Shown here: positions 1-14,100 of the stretch, piece after piece
Layout: every line of letters begins with the position of its first letter
How positions within the stretch are numbered: the stretch's first letter is position 1
From: Hirundichthys speculiger
Taxonomy: Eukaryota > Chordata > Actinopteri > Beloniformes > Exocoetidae
DNA: 64,000 nt
Direction: 5' to 3'
Assembly (NCBI GenBank): GCA_018398805.1
Contig: JAGFBZ010000712.1
Span: 1-64,000 of the forward strand
Program-made: the position numbers and the translations under genes
Notes under the pieces: generated by a model
Seen by the model: only the letters and a program-made list of their open reading frames with translations
Databases searched by the model: none
What the model was told of the DNA's origin: nothing

Positions 1-1531
1 CCAGATGATGATGTCATGGCTTTGGAAGCTTCTTATAGGTTAATTGAGAACATTTGAGTTCATTGGAGGAACACCTGTGGATGTATTTTAAGGCACACCT
101 CAAACACGTGGCTTCCTAGTGTGACAGCATGGGAAAAAAATCTAAAGAAATCAGTCAAGATATCAGAATGAGAAATGCGGATCTCCTTTCCACCAGTCTG
201 GTTCATCCATGGGTACAATTTCCAGATGTCTGGAGGTGCCACGTTTCATTCTGTTCAAACAATTATACACCAGTATACACAGCATGTTAATGTCCAGCCA
301 TCATAGCGCTCAGGAAGTAGACGGTTCTGTGTCCCAGAGATGAACGTGTGAAATGTTGTGAATCCACCCCAGAACAAAACCTAAACATCTATGAAGACGC
401 TGCTGAAGCTGATCTGATCAGAGAGTGTCATTATCAACAGAGAAAAACCAGTCCTAAACCAACAAGGACTGAAAGACCACTCAGCCAGGAAGAAGACATT
501 ACTGCAAAAGTAACATAAAGAAGTCAGATTACAGTTTTTAAATGCACACAGGGACAAAGACCTTAATTTCTGGAGACATGTCCTGATGTCTGATGAAACT
601 AAAACTGAACTGTTTGGTCATAATGACCATTGATACATTTGGAGGAAAAAAGGGGAAACTTGAAAGTCTGAGAACACCATCCTAACTGTGAAGTACGGGG
701 GTGGCAGCATCATGATGTGGGGGTGTTTAGCTGCAGGAGGAACTGGTGAACTTTACTAAATAGATGTCGTCATGAGGAAAAGACATTATGTAGAAATATT
801 AAAGCAAAATTTCGGTAGCTTAGTGGTGGTGTTGTCTACTATAAGTTAGGTCCCAGGTGTGAATCCTTTTCTGCATCAGGAAGGGCGTCCGGCGTAAAAT
901 TTGTGCCAAACCTCTCATGTGGATCATATGTGGCGACCCTGAACAGGGAGCAGCCGAAATGGAACTTTTACTGAAGCAACATCTCAAGACATCAGCCAGG
1001 AATATCAAGTTTGGGCATGAATGGGTCTTCAGAATACAATGACCCTAAACACACCACCAAATTAGTTACAAAGTGGCTAAAGGTAATCAAAGTCAATGTG
1101 TTGGAGTGGTCATCACAAAGATCTGATCTCAGTCCTGTAGAACATTTATGAGCAGAGCTGAACAGGTGTGAGATCAAGGAGACCTTCAAACCTGACTCAG
1201 TTTCCACCAGTTCTGTCAGGAGGAACAGACCAGAATACCAGAAAACTATTGAGAGAAGCTTCTGGAAGGAAACCAAAAAACGTTTGACCCAAGTCAGACA
1301 GTTTAAATGTGATGATACCAAATACTAAGGAAATCTATGTAAACTTCTGACTTTAAAGAAAGTAATACAAAGTTTCTCTCTCACTATTCTGGCATTTAGT
1401 AAATAGAAATAATTTTGTTAATTCGAACTGACCTGAAACAAGAAAAGTTGAATCTGATTTAATTTCAGACAGTGAGAAAAAAAAAACGTGTTTTTTTATA
1501 CAGTGTATGTGAACTTCTGGTTTCAACTGTA
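1..1531 (+). mobile_element. degenerate Tc1/mariner element, left end outside the window
   Basis: Sequence from about 125 reads as a broken Tc1 transposase (MGK..KEISQDI near 128; SDETKTELFGHND near 590; [16 protein letters not shown] near 700; NDPKHT near 1040). Many stops and frameshifts make it inactive. The right terminal inverted repeat is seen at about 1499-1531 (GTATGTGAACTTCTGG, then TTTCAACTG next to a TA). It lies beyond the plcd4 polyadenylation candidate. Confidence 0.85.
812..985 (+). mobile_element. tRNA-derived SINE inserted in the Tc1 element
   Basis: Contains a pol III A-box-like TAGCTTAGTGG at about 817 and a B-box-like GGTGTGAATCC at about 854, spaced as in tRNA genes. The common fish tail GGGAGCAGCCGAAA follows. 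It splits the Tc1 transposase between the 'ATTAAAGCAA' and 'GAAGCAACATCTC' segments, so it inserted after the Tc1 element arrived. Confidence 0.65.
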
Positions 1532-1837
1532 ACTGTAAGTTCAGGAACAAGTTACACACAACAAAAGAAGGCAAATATGCTGCAGTACACATCTCTGTAG
1601 AACCACTAAACATTTGGCGTAGTGTTTATCCACATCAAATAAGAATATTCTATTTTACATGAACGCTGGAAGTAGAAGGTGTTGAGGGCACTGCACCACC
1701 TAGTGGCTGGAGGCTGTAACTGCAAGACAGAACACGTCTTAAAGATTATGTAAAAATTAGGTTTTCACAGTTTATCCTGTTTTCTGTCTGATGAGGAAAC
1801 AGAAGTGCATTCTGGGTAAAAATGGTACTGTGCTGTT

Positions 1838-1843
1838 TTTATT
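1838..1843 (-). terminator. candidate polyadenylation signal of plcd4
   Basis: AATAAA on the minus strand, about 275 bases after the plcd4 stop codon at 2118-2120. Position and orientation fit a short 3' UTR. No transcript evidence is available, so another signal could be used. Confidence 0.4.
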
Positions 1844-2117
1844 TTGACATGATGCTGTTGAGGTCTGCTGTCTATCGTGGTATAAAATTCTCAAAAAAGT
1901 GGTCCAATATTTGGTTCATTTAAATTTAAAAAACACTGAACTAATGTTATGCAGCATTTGATATCGTGTTGTCATATATATATTTTTTACCAGCGCCACC
2001 AACTCGGAGAGAGTGACTTCCAACATCCCTGATCGTTTACGAACTGAAGTCTGCTTCTGAAGGAAAGAAGGTTTCTACAGTAATCTCATTACTTCTAAAG
2101 AAGATACTCTACGTTGT

Positions 2118-5100
2118 TCATTCCAGTATATCTGTGGAGGTTTTTTCCAGGTCTGTGATCCTGACATGAACGAACAAGGATGAGGGAGGAATACTGGTTC
2201 CATCTCTGGATAAAAGGTGGATGTGACGGTAACCTGAGAACAGAAAACCAAACCACGGGCATTAGGGAACAGGAAAATGTCAACTGGAAAGAGTTGGAGA
2301 GAGTAAGACAGTCACAAATGCAAAGCATTATTCCATAACCTCTCCTCCTTGTTCCTCACACCACCAGCTCTGGAAGTGTGCCGATGAGGGGTAACTCCGA
2401 CTATGGGGCTACTGGTCTACCGGGGTTTGCCCAACTGAGCCACATGTGCTTTGTGGACTTTGTGGAGAAGGTATTTGATCGAGTTCCTTGGGAGATTTTC
2501 TGGGAGGTACACCAAGACTATGGAGTATTGGGTCCATTGCTATAGACTATTTATTCCCTATACAAACAGAGCGACAGTTTGGTTCACATATCCGGCAGTG
2601 GATTCACTCCAGGCAAGAGTTGGACCCCATCAGGGCTGGCCTTTGTCACGATTCTGTTCATATCCTCCAGACAGAACATTCATGTGCAGTCAAAGAGTGG
2701 GAGCGATCCAGTGATGTGGCCTCTGGATTCTACTTCTGCTGTTTGCAGCTGTCCTCTTTGGTGGCTCTGTGTTTACCGGTCCGTGTATGTTCCCACCCTC
2801 ACCTATGGTCATAAACTGTGGATAGCGACCCTAAGAACAATATCACCTCCTAAATCCCTTCCTGGGGAGGTGTTTGGAGCATGTCCAGCTAGAAGGAGAC
2901 CCCTGGGGAAGATCCAGGACACGCTGTCGAGGTATATCTCTTGGGTGGCCTGAGAACACCTCCGTATCCTCCCAGAGAGCTAAGAGGGTGTTGCCAGGGA
3001 GAGAGAGGTCTCAGCCTCTGTGTTTCCAGGTGTCTGGTACCAGGATGTAAATAGTAAATCCTTTGGACCCTGTGGGTTGTGGGTTCTCCATGGACAGCAG
3101 GGTCCCTATAGATCATGGGGTGGGGATTACTGTGTTTTGCGCTTGTTCCCACAGATGCTGTCATAGTGGTATCTGGGTGAACATTTCAAACTTGTCACAA
3201 AAAAAGTCTTTTGTGACTTACTAATTAACTTATTGGCAAGTCCTCTGAGTTACTGTTGCTATAGTTATAGTTATTGTTTACAGTTTTAAAATGAAAACTG
3301 CCGTGCATGAAAACCTCATCCAAAGATGTTTTAGACAAATTTTGGACACAAACGGACAACTCTACAAGGAATGTAGAAAATTTAAAACTAGATTTGGTTG
3401 TTAATAAGGTTCAGTTGGAGGCAAAGGTTACAGACCATAGTACCAGGAAAGCCTAATCCAGGACTCTTCAAGTCCAGTCCTCAAGGGCTACTGCCCCGCA
3501 TGTCCTAGATGTTTTCCTGCCACGACACACCTGATTCTAATGAATTGATCACCATCGGCTTGTCATTAAGATCTGGATTAAGATCTAATTTGAATCAGGT
3601 GCTCTGAAGCTGAAGCAGATGATCGCAGATGAAAACATCCAGGATCAAAACTATCTAAGTAAAATTAAAGTAAATTACATTTAATTAGTTTTATCTGGAA
3701 AGGCATTAGCTTAGCTCTACTGTGCTACATAACGTCAGATCTGATGCTACATCTCTACCAGTAGATCTGAAGTTAGTCTGTATAACTTGACTTAAACAAC
3801 GAGTTACCCAGCGTTAGATCTAAAATAATAACTTTGAGTCTGGAGCTCGGTAGGTCCCTCATCTGAGGTAAACTCGCAACGCTAGTGGTGATTAACTTTA
3901 GATAACATTAGCACTGGCTGGCTAACGTATTCAAGGCAAAGGCTGTTGCTACGTCACAAAAAAATTTAGATAATGCGAGCAGAGTTAAAATCATTGTTGC
4001 AAATGTAGACTTCCTTGTTGATCCTCGGGACGTTAAGGTGGCAACTTGATCAAAAGTAGACATTTCATTCTGTCTTGGAAAAAATAAATAAGAGGTCAGG
4101 ATCTTTCAGTGTTTTTCTGAGGGACCGAGTTCTGGTCACTGTCCAACTGATGCTCAACAGCCATTGGTTCATCTGTGTTCGAGGGGCGGGTCTTACTGAC
4201 GGGTCAATCGAACCGAACACAATGGTTTTTGGATCTGAGGTCCCCAAATCTCTTAAATTTAGGCGGTAGAGTAGTAGAGTAGTATGAAGTTAGCAGGAAG
4301 TATAAAACTTCAGTAGCCATATTAAGGTGTTGTATGTATGCCCAGTTGTAATAAACAGTTATTATCCATTAACATACCAGTAAAGCTGTTAGACATGCTG
4401 AATAGAGTAGAACTGGAGGTCTCCAGCGAAATCGCCTTTACCTTGCTGCATGCAGACGAGGGGCAGCGTATACTGTCCCACAAAGTCATTCTTCGATGTC
4501 TTGTCATAGTCTTCCACCACAAAGCGCACCATGGCCAGGTCAGGCGAGTGGATGGTGAAGCGCAGCGAGTCATACCACACAGGGTTGAATCCTGGGAAAA
4601 AGACAAACTGGAGGTTGCAAATACTTAGACATGCAAGTATTTTCTTTTGAGTGTTCTTTTATCTGGTGTAATTGAAGAGACTGAAAACAAAGATCAATAC
4701 AAGGTTTTAATAAGCCATGCAGAATATTTTATCGGCCGATGGTACACTGTCCTCAACACCACACAGGTGCTGCTGTGGACAATGCACACAAGACTCTCGG
4801 ACTGTCTCTTTTTTATAACTTCAGTAGGCGGGTCTTCGCATTCTTTCCTTCGGTGTTTCTTCTTATCGTGTCCAGATGATCAGATAGAATTCCACTCTCA
4901 CTTCACAAGTTTTAAACACGTGCTATTGATTGTCTTCTTTCAAGAGCTGAGGTGTCAATCAAATATGTTTGTCTGAGATGCCTCCCATCCTCCCCATCAG
5001 AGGGGTCAGAGGTGTTCAGAAAACAAGGATCCAAACACTAAATCTAAGGTTGTAAAAGTTCTAAGAGTGCCAGGGTGAGGACATCCTGAGGACCATAAAA

Positions 5101-8100
5101 GTTTAGCTTCCAAAACAACTAATGTGCACTAAACTTTTGAGCTAATTCTGAAATCCTAACAGACAAATCCATGATTTTCTGTGGCTCTGAACCTTGTCTG
5201 GCACATAAAGGGTTATCAAGCTTCAGTTTAAAACTACTTTATAACCTCCAACTCTGTTTCCAAACATGATGAAAAAAAAACATTCAGTCATGAAACAAGA
5301 TTTTTAAAAAATACCCAGGAGTCAGTTTTTGGTGTATCCCTGCTGCAGAACATTTAACACATTTCTTTTTTATATTCTAGGTTTTCAAAAATATAAACTA
5401 CTTTAGCCTCTCCCCTTCCCCGTTGATGTACGTGGAACAGCAAAAAAAATCACGTAGATCCAGATGAAGAGAAGCAGTTCTACTGCGAAAAAATTACAGT
5501 TTTGCTGGCGTCACGATTTTAGAAGAAACACAAAGTTCTACAAAAGATGAGACTGTACAACAAAAAGTTCCCAAAATGTCACGATTTAGTAAAATTCATG
5601 ATTTGATGGGAAAAGGTGTGATTTTGCAAAATTTTAAATTTTATGACAAAAATTTGTTTTTGCATCAAAAAGGTTTGCAAAGTCTTGCATAATCAAAAAT
5701 GAGAGATTTTAGGACAGAAAGTCATAACGTAATGTCAAAAGGGGAGATTTTGCAAAAGTCGATATTTTACAACAAAACGTTGCAGTTACCTGACAAAAGC
5801 CTCGATTTTACATCAAAAAGTCGTATCTTGCAGGATTAACGATTTTATGACAAAATGACAATTTTTTACAAAAATTTTTTTATTTTAAATCTGATGAGTA
5901 TCCTCATGATTGTAAAGTTGTAGAAATGAATGACTGTGTAATTACAACAGGACACACTTTAGGTATACTATATTATATTATATTATATTATATTATATTA
6001 TATTATATTATATTATATTATATTATATTGTATTATATTATACATCCATTAACTATACCCCTCAACCAATAAAAAGAGACTTATAGAAAATGAGAAATAT
6101 TTTGTTTCTTTCCTGTTCTCTCTGTATGAGTACAGAGCTTTTCTCACCGTTGTTCTCTATGTATCTGGTCTCCTGCTTGGCCTGGTCCAGTGGAACTCCA
6201 TGGATCTCCACTCGGACTAGAGGATCCACTATAGATCCCTCTTTGATGTTGACTTTGGGCAGCTGCTGGCCGCTGATCACCTTCATCACATGCAGAAAAC
6301 ACACATTCATTCATTCATTCAGTGACAAGACATGAAAATCTTCCTTCTCTCGCCGTGGTTTCTACCTGGATGGTGAGGACGACGGCCTGGTAGTCGTCCC
6401 GTGTTTGAGGCGTCTCGGGGTCAAACCTCTTCTCTGTGTTTGTCATGAAGTTGGGCTTCAGGACGTAGCCACAGCCGCCGTTCTGACTGAACAGCCCGTC
6501 GTTCAGATCCATGCCCTCACCCGCTGTCTGGAAGTTCAGCGCAACTAAGTGGAAAAGCAAAGAAAGAGCTGTTGACTTCTGTGGTTAAAAAAAAATAATA
6601 ATGTCATCAAGTCCAGCATTAATTGTAAGAACAATAAAGACACTGATCCTATATGTAGGCCCCATATGGGTTAAAAGTGGGCTGTAACAGGGTCACAGGT
6701 GGGTTTGTCTGCAGGTTGGTCCCTCCTGAGTTTACCCAGAAAACCTCTGGATGGGATCTAGCTGGTTTTTAGGGTCCTGCTGAATAATTCTCCAGTGTGG
6801 AGATCTTGTTACTAAAACTACATGGGAGCATAGAATGTGTTAGAAGAACTGGACAAACGCCCTGTGATGTCATCTGCAGGTTTTCTACTCCGACTGCACA
6901 AATGAACAGAATGAGCCGGTCTGGTAGTTAGCTGAAACATGCACGCTTTATTTATTTCAGTCACAGATAGCTTTTGTTTTTCTTTATTTTTTTATTGATT
7001 GACAGGCTTAGCTTAGGTTATCCCGTGGTGATAACATTAGCTAGTGGATACGAACTAGTGGAGCTCTGCTGGGACAAGCCATTAGTTTCTGGATGAGTGA
7101 CCCAGCAAGTCCCAGCAGAATTAGCCCTGGAAGAGTCCTGAAATGAGCCGCGGAGCTGCCAGCGGGACCTCCAGTTTCAAATATAATTTTGCTGGTGACA
7201 TCAGAAATGGCCACTGGGAGCTGCTTAGCGAAGCTACGTTCTCTGACCGTTACTGTCCAGCCCACATCCAGTTGTGCTGGTCTGTTTAATTAACAGCACG
7301 ACCAGCCATACTATCGTCATTCATGAAATCTGCGTTAACATGTGAGTAGATTTGGACATTAATCACCTCCTCACGAAGAATCTGTTCTGGATTTGTGAAC
7401 GCTGCATAAAACATGGATTCTTTCGTAACAATACACGTATGATTGTGAATCCCAGTTGATCACAGGTGGGGAACTCGCATATGAAGCTCGGTAATTAGCA
7501 TATGTTTATTTTTGCTGTAAATTTAGACATTTTAACATGGGTATAAATGGAGATTGACTTACTTTTGTAGCCAGCCCCCAGTGGTCAGTAGAGGAACTGC
7601 AACTTTTCCTTCTGCATTTTATTCAACCTGAACGTTGGAATGTTGCTGCTTGCATGGGACCCACACAGTTTCCCCTCTAAATGGACCCATTTAGCCCAGT
7701 TGGGTCCCTTACTGCCCATTTATCCTTGATTTGGATTTAATATTATAATCTTAGTTAATGATATTTGCTCGGGGGTCATGCTCTGGGTCTCTGTAAAGCG
7801 CCTGGAGACAATTGACATTGTAACAGATGCTATACAAATAAAATTTAAAATTGAAATTGAAATATATTTGTCCAATATAGCCTTCCCATTTCTAACAACA
7901 TGGAACCCATAACATTTACCCATTTCAAGTCAAAGCCCTTTCTGTACCCAAGTCAACCCACTTTGAACCCAGATGGGGCCTACATGGACAGAAGACTTCT
8001 GACTGATAAAGCTCTGGGATAAGTTGCAGCTCAAAACTGAATCACATCGATCTTTCAGTTGCAATCACCAATTTGGCACCCAGCATTCCACATTTCCTGA

Positions 8101-11100
8101 GGATTAAAATTGGAAGAGTCAGCTCGGAAGCCAGTTGGATAAACCCTCGTCAGCTGCCGCGAGTTATGGTGCACAAACTCCGCTCCTGAAATGGAGACGA
8201 TACAACAGAAGTATAGAAAAAGAGACTGAAAAAAACCAAGCACCTGGTCCAAACAAATCCCAACTATCAACTGTAAATGTGCGACACCTGTATCAGTCAG
8301 AGACGGATGATGTAGCGTCACTCACCAGCTTCTCGTAGGTGCTTGCGGGCTTTAGACTCGGTGAAAGAAGCCACCTCGTAGAACTTAGAGTGGATTCGGG
8401 AATGCTTGAAGCTTCTGAAGTGGAAACTTTTGCAATAAACCACACAGTCGGACAACTCCTTGGATAGTCTCTGTTTTGACTTCTGTATAGGTGAGAAAAC
8501 ACAGGAGAAGAGAGTTAAAGGTATGGTAGGAGATCTTTTTTTGCAGCATTTTTTACAATATTGCCTGAGAACCTTTTCACATTCCCATTGCACCCACTGA
8601 AATAGAATGTTTGCAAAAAAAACAAAACGTTTTGGTCCGGTCTAGAGGGTGTAATCAGAGAAAAACTCTGACCAATCAATGTACTGATCATCTTTACATT
8701 TAATAAATGCCTAATACGTCCATCAAATATCAATGCACTCCCACACGCCCCTCAGTTTCTTTACTCGAGAACCTCCCTCAGCTCTGGCAATCAGGTGAGC
8801 AGACACAGCGTTGCTATTTGAAAGCTAGAAATCAAGTTAGCTCACACAGATCATTTCGTTGCAACAATGGCAGAGAAGAAGACGTCAACCGGCAGCAAAA
8901 TCAAAGGGAAAACTGTTGTTGAAAAAGCAACAGCCATGCAGAAGCTAACCGAAGAACGAAACAGAACAAGAGTGGTTATCGGTACGGCTTTCCAGCACTG
9001 GTGCCAGCTAAAAACTTAAAAGGGGCTCCAGACCAGTTTCTACTGGATAGGTAAGATGATGCCGTTCTGATTATATAATATTTCAACATACTGATTGGTT
9101 ACGGGTATTGTAGGCCTATTCACCCAGTCAGTGAGAAAATGAAAGATGATGACAAAATTATTGTCCATTGAGTGACATGACGAACATATTCCAGCATGTT
9201 TCGCTAAGCTACCAACTCTGTCAACTAGGCTACAGTACTATGTGTGACACCGTTAGTTAGGCTGTTGTTATCCTTGACGGTAGCTTTCCCAATATCGTTA
9301 AATGTTATACCTTTTGTTAACTATAAGCTTCATGCACAAACCGATAAATGCTGCTTATTGATTTTGTTTTATGACACTGGCATGGCACATAGTTCTACTC
9401 CTACGAAGCACGGTGTGACTAGACCGTGCTTTGGGTCTAGTCACACCGTTGCGTTGAGAACTGATGAAGTCACTTGGATAGGAGGCGAAACGTCTTCTAG
9501 ACAACTCTAAGTCCAGTTGCCTATGATTCAATTGTTGCGAGAATGGAATTTACCTGGATAAATGAGAATATCCACAGAGTTAACACATTGGGATGTGAAC
9601 AAAGGTTTAAGCCAGCTTCGGTGGGTCACTTCTTCTGACTGTTAGGACGATCCGGCAATTTAACCTCACTGGATCACTTCCACGCCAAAGTCATGTGAGA
9701 CTCATTGAGCTTGACCCGTGAACCGGCTCCGCATTAACACCAGCTGACTGTTAGTCCAGCTCTCATCACATGACAGGGCGAACCCTTATGATGAAAACAA
9801 TCCTGTCATGGGCTGAAGAGCAGAGCACATCGAAACCTTGAAACAACCCCCTCGTGAATTCTGCAAGTGATACTCCAACCGCGGTGCCAAGCAGGAGCAT
9901 GTGCGCTGCCTCGGGAGATTCCACGCTGGTTCGGGGGGGAGGTGTGGTAGACCCAGAACCGTTGGGAGTGCTTCGTCCTGTATGAAAGCTGATCTACCCA
10001 GATCACAGAGGCTCGAGGGCGTCACTCCCCTCCAACACCCCACATGCTTCCACCGTCTACCAGACAGTGACACAACCACCTGGACGGACACTTAAACCAT
10101 CAGAGCAGAGCTCACATCACTGCCAAACTCGCCGCTGGCCTCACCTCTGATTACCGCGTTGACAGGAGTCCCAGTGTGGCATTTCATGCATCTCAAGTGC
10201 TTATCAATAAACATGAGGCTAAGTGCCCAGTGATTCCCTTAGTCACTTCGTTTTGCTGCGCTGGACACACGTTCGCCCACGCTCCAAAGATAAACGGCAC
10301 TCTGAGAAGCTCATAAAGTCATTGCAGCCAGGTGCTAGCTTCAGGTGTGCGTTTACACAATGCCAAGAGAGCAAGACATAAGCAACAATATCAGAGAAGT
10401 GACTGTTGCAGCGAACCAATCTGGAAGGGGTTATGAAACCATTTCCAAAAAGTTGGAGTTCAACTTTCTAATGGAACGTGAAGGTTTGTAAAAGCTTTTA
10501 CCTTTTAGAATGGGAGGTAAAAGCTTGTTAACATGTTAGCTGTGACCGTGACTCCCAAGGTGGATTATAAATAACTCATATTTGAACTTTAAACTCTGTA
10601 ACAGTTATTCCGTTATGCCGGCTGCCAGCTTCAACTTTATGAAGGAGCACCAGCCGAAACATGACTCATACGCAAGGGCTGTGTATACTCTCGCGGCAAT
10701 GTGTCGCCGTCAGCTTGTTGCAGAGATGCCGCAGACACTCGCGAACTAGCTAAACTTACTAAACTTATCTCTTGCGTTTTTCAACTTCTTCACCATCTCG
10801 GCCGTATCCAGACCCACAATCATCACTATCTCCCTCCATGAATTACTAGAATATGTGCTGTCTTTGTGGTGGGGAGAACCAGAATCGTACAGATGTGGGT
10901 ACTTCCTCATCTCTTCAATGACGTGCTCTTTCCTATGCGGATGTAGAATTGACCAATCAGAGGCCTCCTTTCTCTCCTCTCTGCAACATTCTGCAACACT
11001 GTCTGCGTCAATCCAGCCAGGCCAGCCGGCTCTCTGGTCGCAGGACCCACCAAGGCGACGAACCCAGGACACCCCAGAGCCGGCAAGAAAGCAGACCAGT

Positions 11101-14100
11101 CCAGAATCCAGGGAGGGCACCAGTCAGCACAACCAGAGCACACCAGTAGCACCAGGGGAGGCGGCACAAGGGCGCTCACTGTCCCTCACACCACCACCCC
11201 ACAGAGGACACAGCGGGAGCGAGGAGGCACCGGACCTACAGGGAGGCCCCTGAAGCCAAACCACACAGGTCCCGATACTGCGGGGTTCATTAACACTATG
11301 AAACAAGTACTTGCCCTGTTAAAGATTTTTGCTGTTTTGTCACACTTACGTGTTTCAGATCATCAAACAAATATTAATATCAGACAAAGATAATCTGAGG
11401 TAATCCAAAAAGCAGTTTTTAGAGGATGTTTTCATTTATTAAAGGAAAAAAGCTATCCGGAACAACCTGGCCCTCTGTAAAAAAGTATTAGTTGATGAAA
11501 GCCAATCCCCCCCCCGTCATTTGTTAAATCATGAACTAACTGTGATTAACCACATTTTTAGAAAGCTGAGCTCAGTTTCACCAGCTACACCCAGATGTGA
11601 TTACTGCCAGAATTAAAGAAAAAGCCCATATAAAGAATCTGTCTGACAACATGAAGTAAAAGATGGCAAAAAGCAAGACATCAAGCCTTGATCTAAAGAA
11701 AATCAAGATCAGGTGAGAAACAAAGTCATTGACATCTATCAGTCTGGGAAACGTTGCAAAGTCATTTCTGAAGCTTTGAGACTCCAGCGACTCACAGTAA
11801 GAGCCTTTATCCACACATGGAGCAGTGGTGAACCTTGTCAGGAGTGGCCAGTCTACACAAATTACTCCAAGAGCACATCGACAACTTATCCAAGAGGTCA
11901 CAAAAGAACCCAGAACAACATCTGAAGAGCTGCAGGCCTCACCGGCCTCAGTTAAAGTCCATGTTCAAGACTCAACCATCAGACAGAGATGACATGGACG
12001 ACAGAGTTCCAACATCTGCTGACCAAAAAGGATATAAAGCGCTGTCTCACATTTTCCAAAAGACAAATATGATGATTCCCAAGACTTTTGGGAAAACATT
12101 CTGACGAGACAAGAGTGGAAGTTTTTGAAAGGAGTGCGTCCTGTCATGAAGTCCCAGCAGTAGGAAGTAGCACTTAAACACACCGCTGCTGGGAACCTTC
12201 TACCGTTCCACCATCGGAGCCTGCTGACCTTCACCATGACAGTGTGGCACTCCAGCTGCTCGGAGGCCGACAGGAAAAGACTGCAGAGGGTGGCAAATAC
12301 CGCACAAAAGATCACCCGGTGCCCTCTGACCTCCTGAACCAACATCTACAACTCCTGCTGTCTCAGCAGGGCCAGAAACATCCTAAAGGACACCACCCAC
12401 CCTGGTTTCAGTCTCTTTAACCTGCTGCCCTCTGGCAGATGCTTCAGGTCCATTCATGCCAGGACAAATGGGACAACTTTTTCCCCAAAGCTGTCACCAT
12501 ACTGAACTCAAATTTGCACTAATGTCAAACTGCAATAACATGTTTGCACTGACGACTGCACCACCTGACAGAAGCTACCTCAGTCATTTTCTTATTGTGT
12601 ATTTATTTTTATTTTGCTGACTGTATGTGCCCGTTTATGGGGCTGCTCTTTCAGTTTCATCATACTGTGTATAATGCCAATAAAGGCTCTCTATTTCTGT
12701 TCCTGTTACCTCTGGTGTCGAACCAACACAACATTTCAGAAAAAGAACGTGGTACCAACTGTCAAACATGGTGATGGTAGTGTGATGGTCTGGGGCAAGT
12801 CAAAGTCTGGATATAAATCCAGTTGAAATGCTGTGGCATGACCTTAAATGCTTGAATATCAAAATGATTCAGATGATTTGAAACAAGAACAAGAAAAATC
12901 TGTAAGGGAGCAAATACTTTTTCACAGCAGGGCAGCTGTTATGGACATTTTAAGTCCTTTTTTTCTTGGTGGCTAATGCTAACTTAGCTCCTTGTTTGGT
13001 GTCCAAATATAAAACAGTAGTTCTTTTTTATTCCCGCTGTCCCATAGCAAAGGAAACACACTGGCTTTTCTCTCTTAAACAGAAAAGTCTTCATAAACTG
13101 TCCTCCCTCTTCATGAGTTTTTTAGTTTCTTGGACATTTTCATTCTAAATCTGTCTCTCAACCACAGAACTGTTGTAATAAACAGCTTAGCTGGAGACCC
13201 AGTGTGCTGCAGACGCCACCGTGTGACGCGTAAGTCTATGCTGCGTTTAGATAAAACGAGGCTGCGGGCCATCCCCTAAAACTCTCAGTTCCTCTATTTC
13301 AGAATAAGGTCAGCACTTGGCTCGAAAAAAAAAAGAAAAACAGTCTCTTATATCTATAATAATCCACTATCTTAAACCCATGTAGATTCTCCTGAACGTA
13401 GAACCTGGGAAACAGATATACATCTAGTAAGAGATACTATTAACTGGTATACTGTGTGGAAAAATGTCTTTAGATCATCGAAAAACCCGAATCATCAATT
13501 AATCCACAAAAAAATTTGTCATAGGACTAGAGCTGAGCGATTTTATCGATTCTGCGATATATATCGATATTTTATTTCCCCAGAGAGTATCGATTTTTCA
13601 GCCGCGGGTATCGGGTGAGTATTGGCAAGGACCTCGCAATATGATATGTATCATAATACTTGGGTCACAATACAATATTATCACAATATCACAATATATT
13701 GCGATATTCATCTCAGTTAATATCAAAATTAAAAGTAGAGATGAAAAATCAAGTTGCTGTATATGTTCATCAGATGATATTGATCATTCAGTGGACAAAT
13801 TGAGTCAAAACTATTTGCTTTAAAACAACCTATTTATTGTTTATTGTTAGTGTTTTTGCACATTTTAGTCAGCATTGACAGCATTGTAACTACTATAAGT
13901 GAGAACATGAAGGATAAAGTACCTGAGTTACTGACAATGCTCAAAAATATGTAAAAAATAATTTTTCCTATTGTGTCAGTTTGAACACTGATCTGAACAG
14001 ATCGCATATGAAAAAAAAAAAATCTATATTAGGAGCTGAAAAATCGATATTATATTGGGCGGCCGAAAATCGCGATATATTGCCAAATCGATTTTTTTTC

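Noticed and set aside
5965..6043. Regular repeats that might suggest a CRISPR array
   Set aside because: Five-base units without spacers: a plain microsatellite in a vertebrate intron.
10855..11253. 132-codon + strand open frame, proline/serine-rich
   Set aside because: Low-complexity codons, several overlapping frames on both strands, no domain and no splice context; likely GC-biased repeat DNA.
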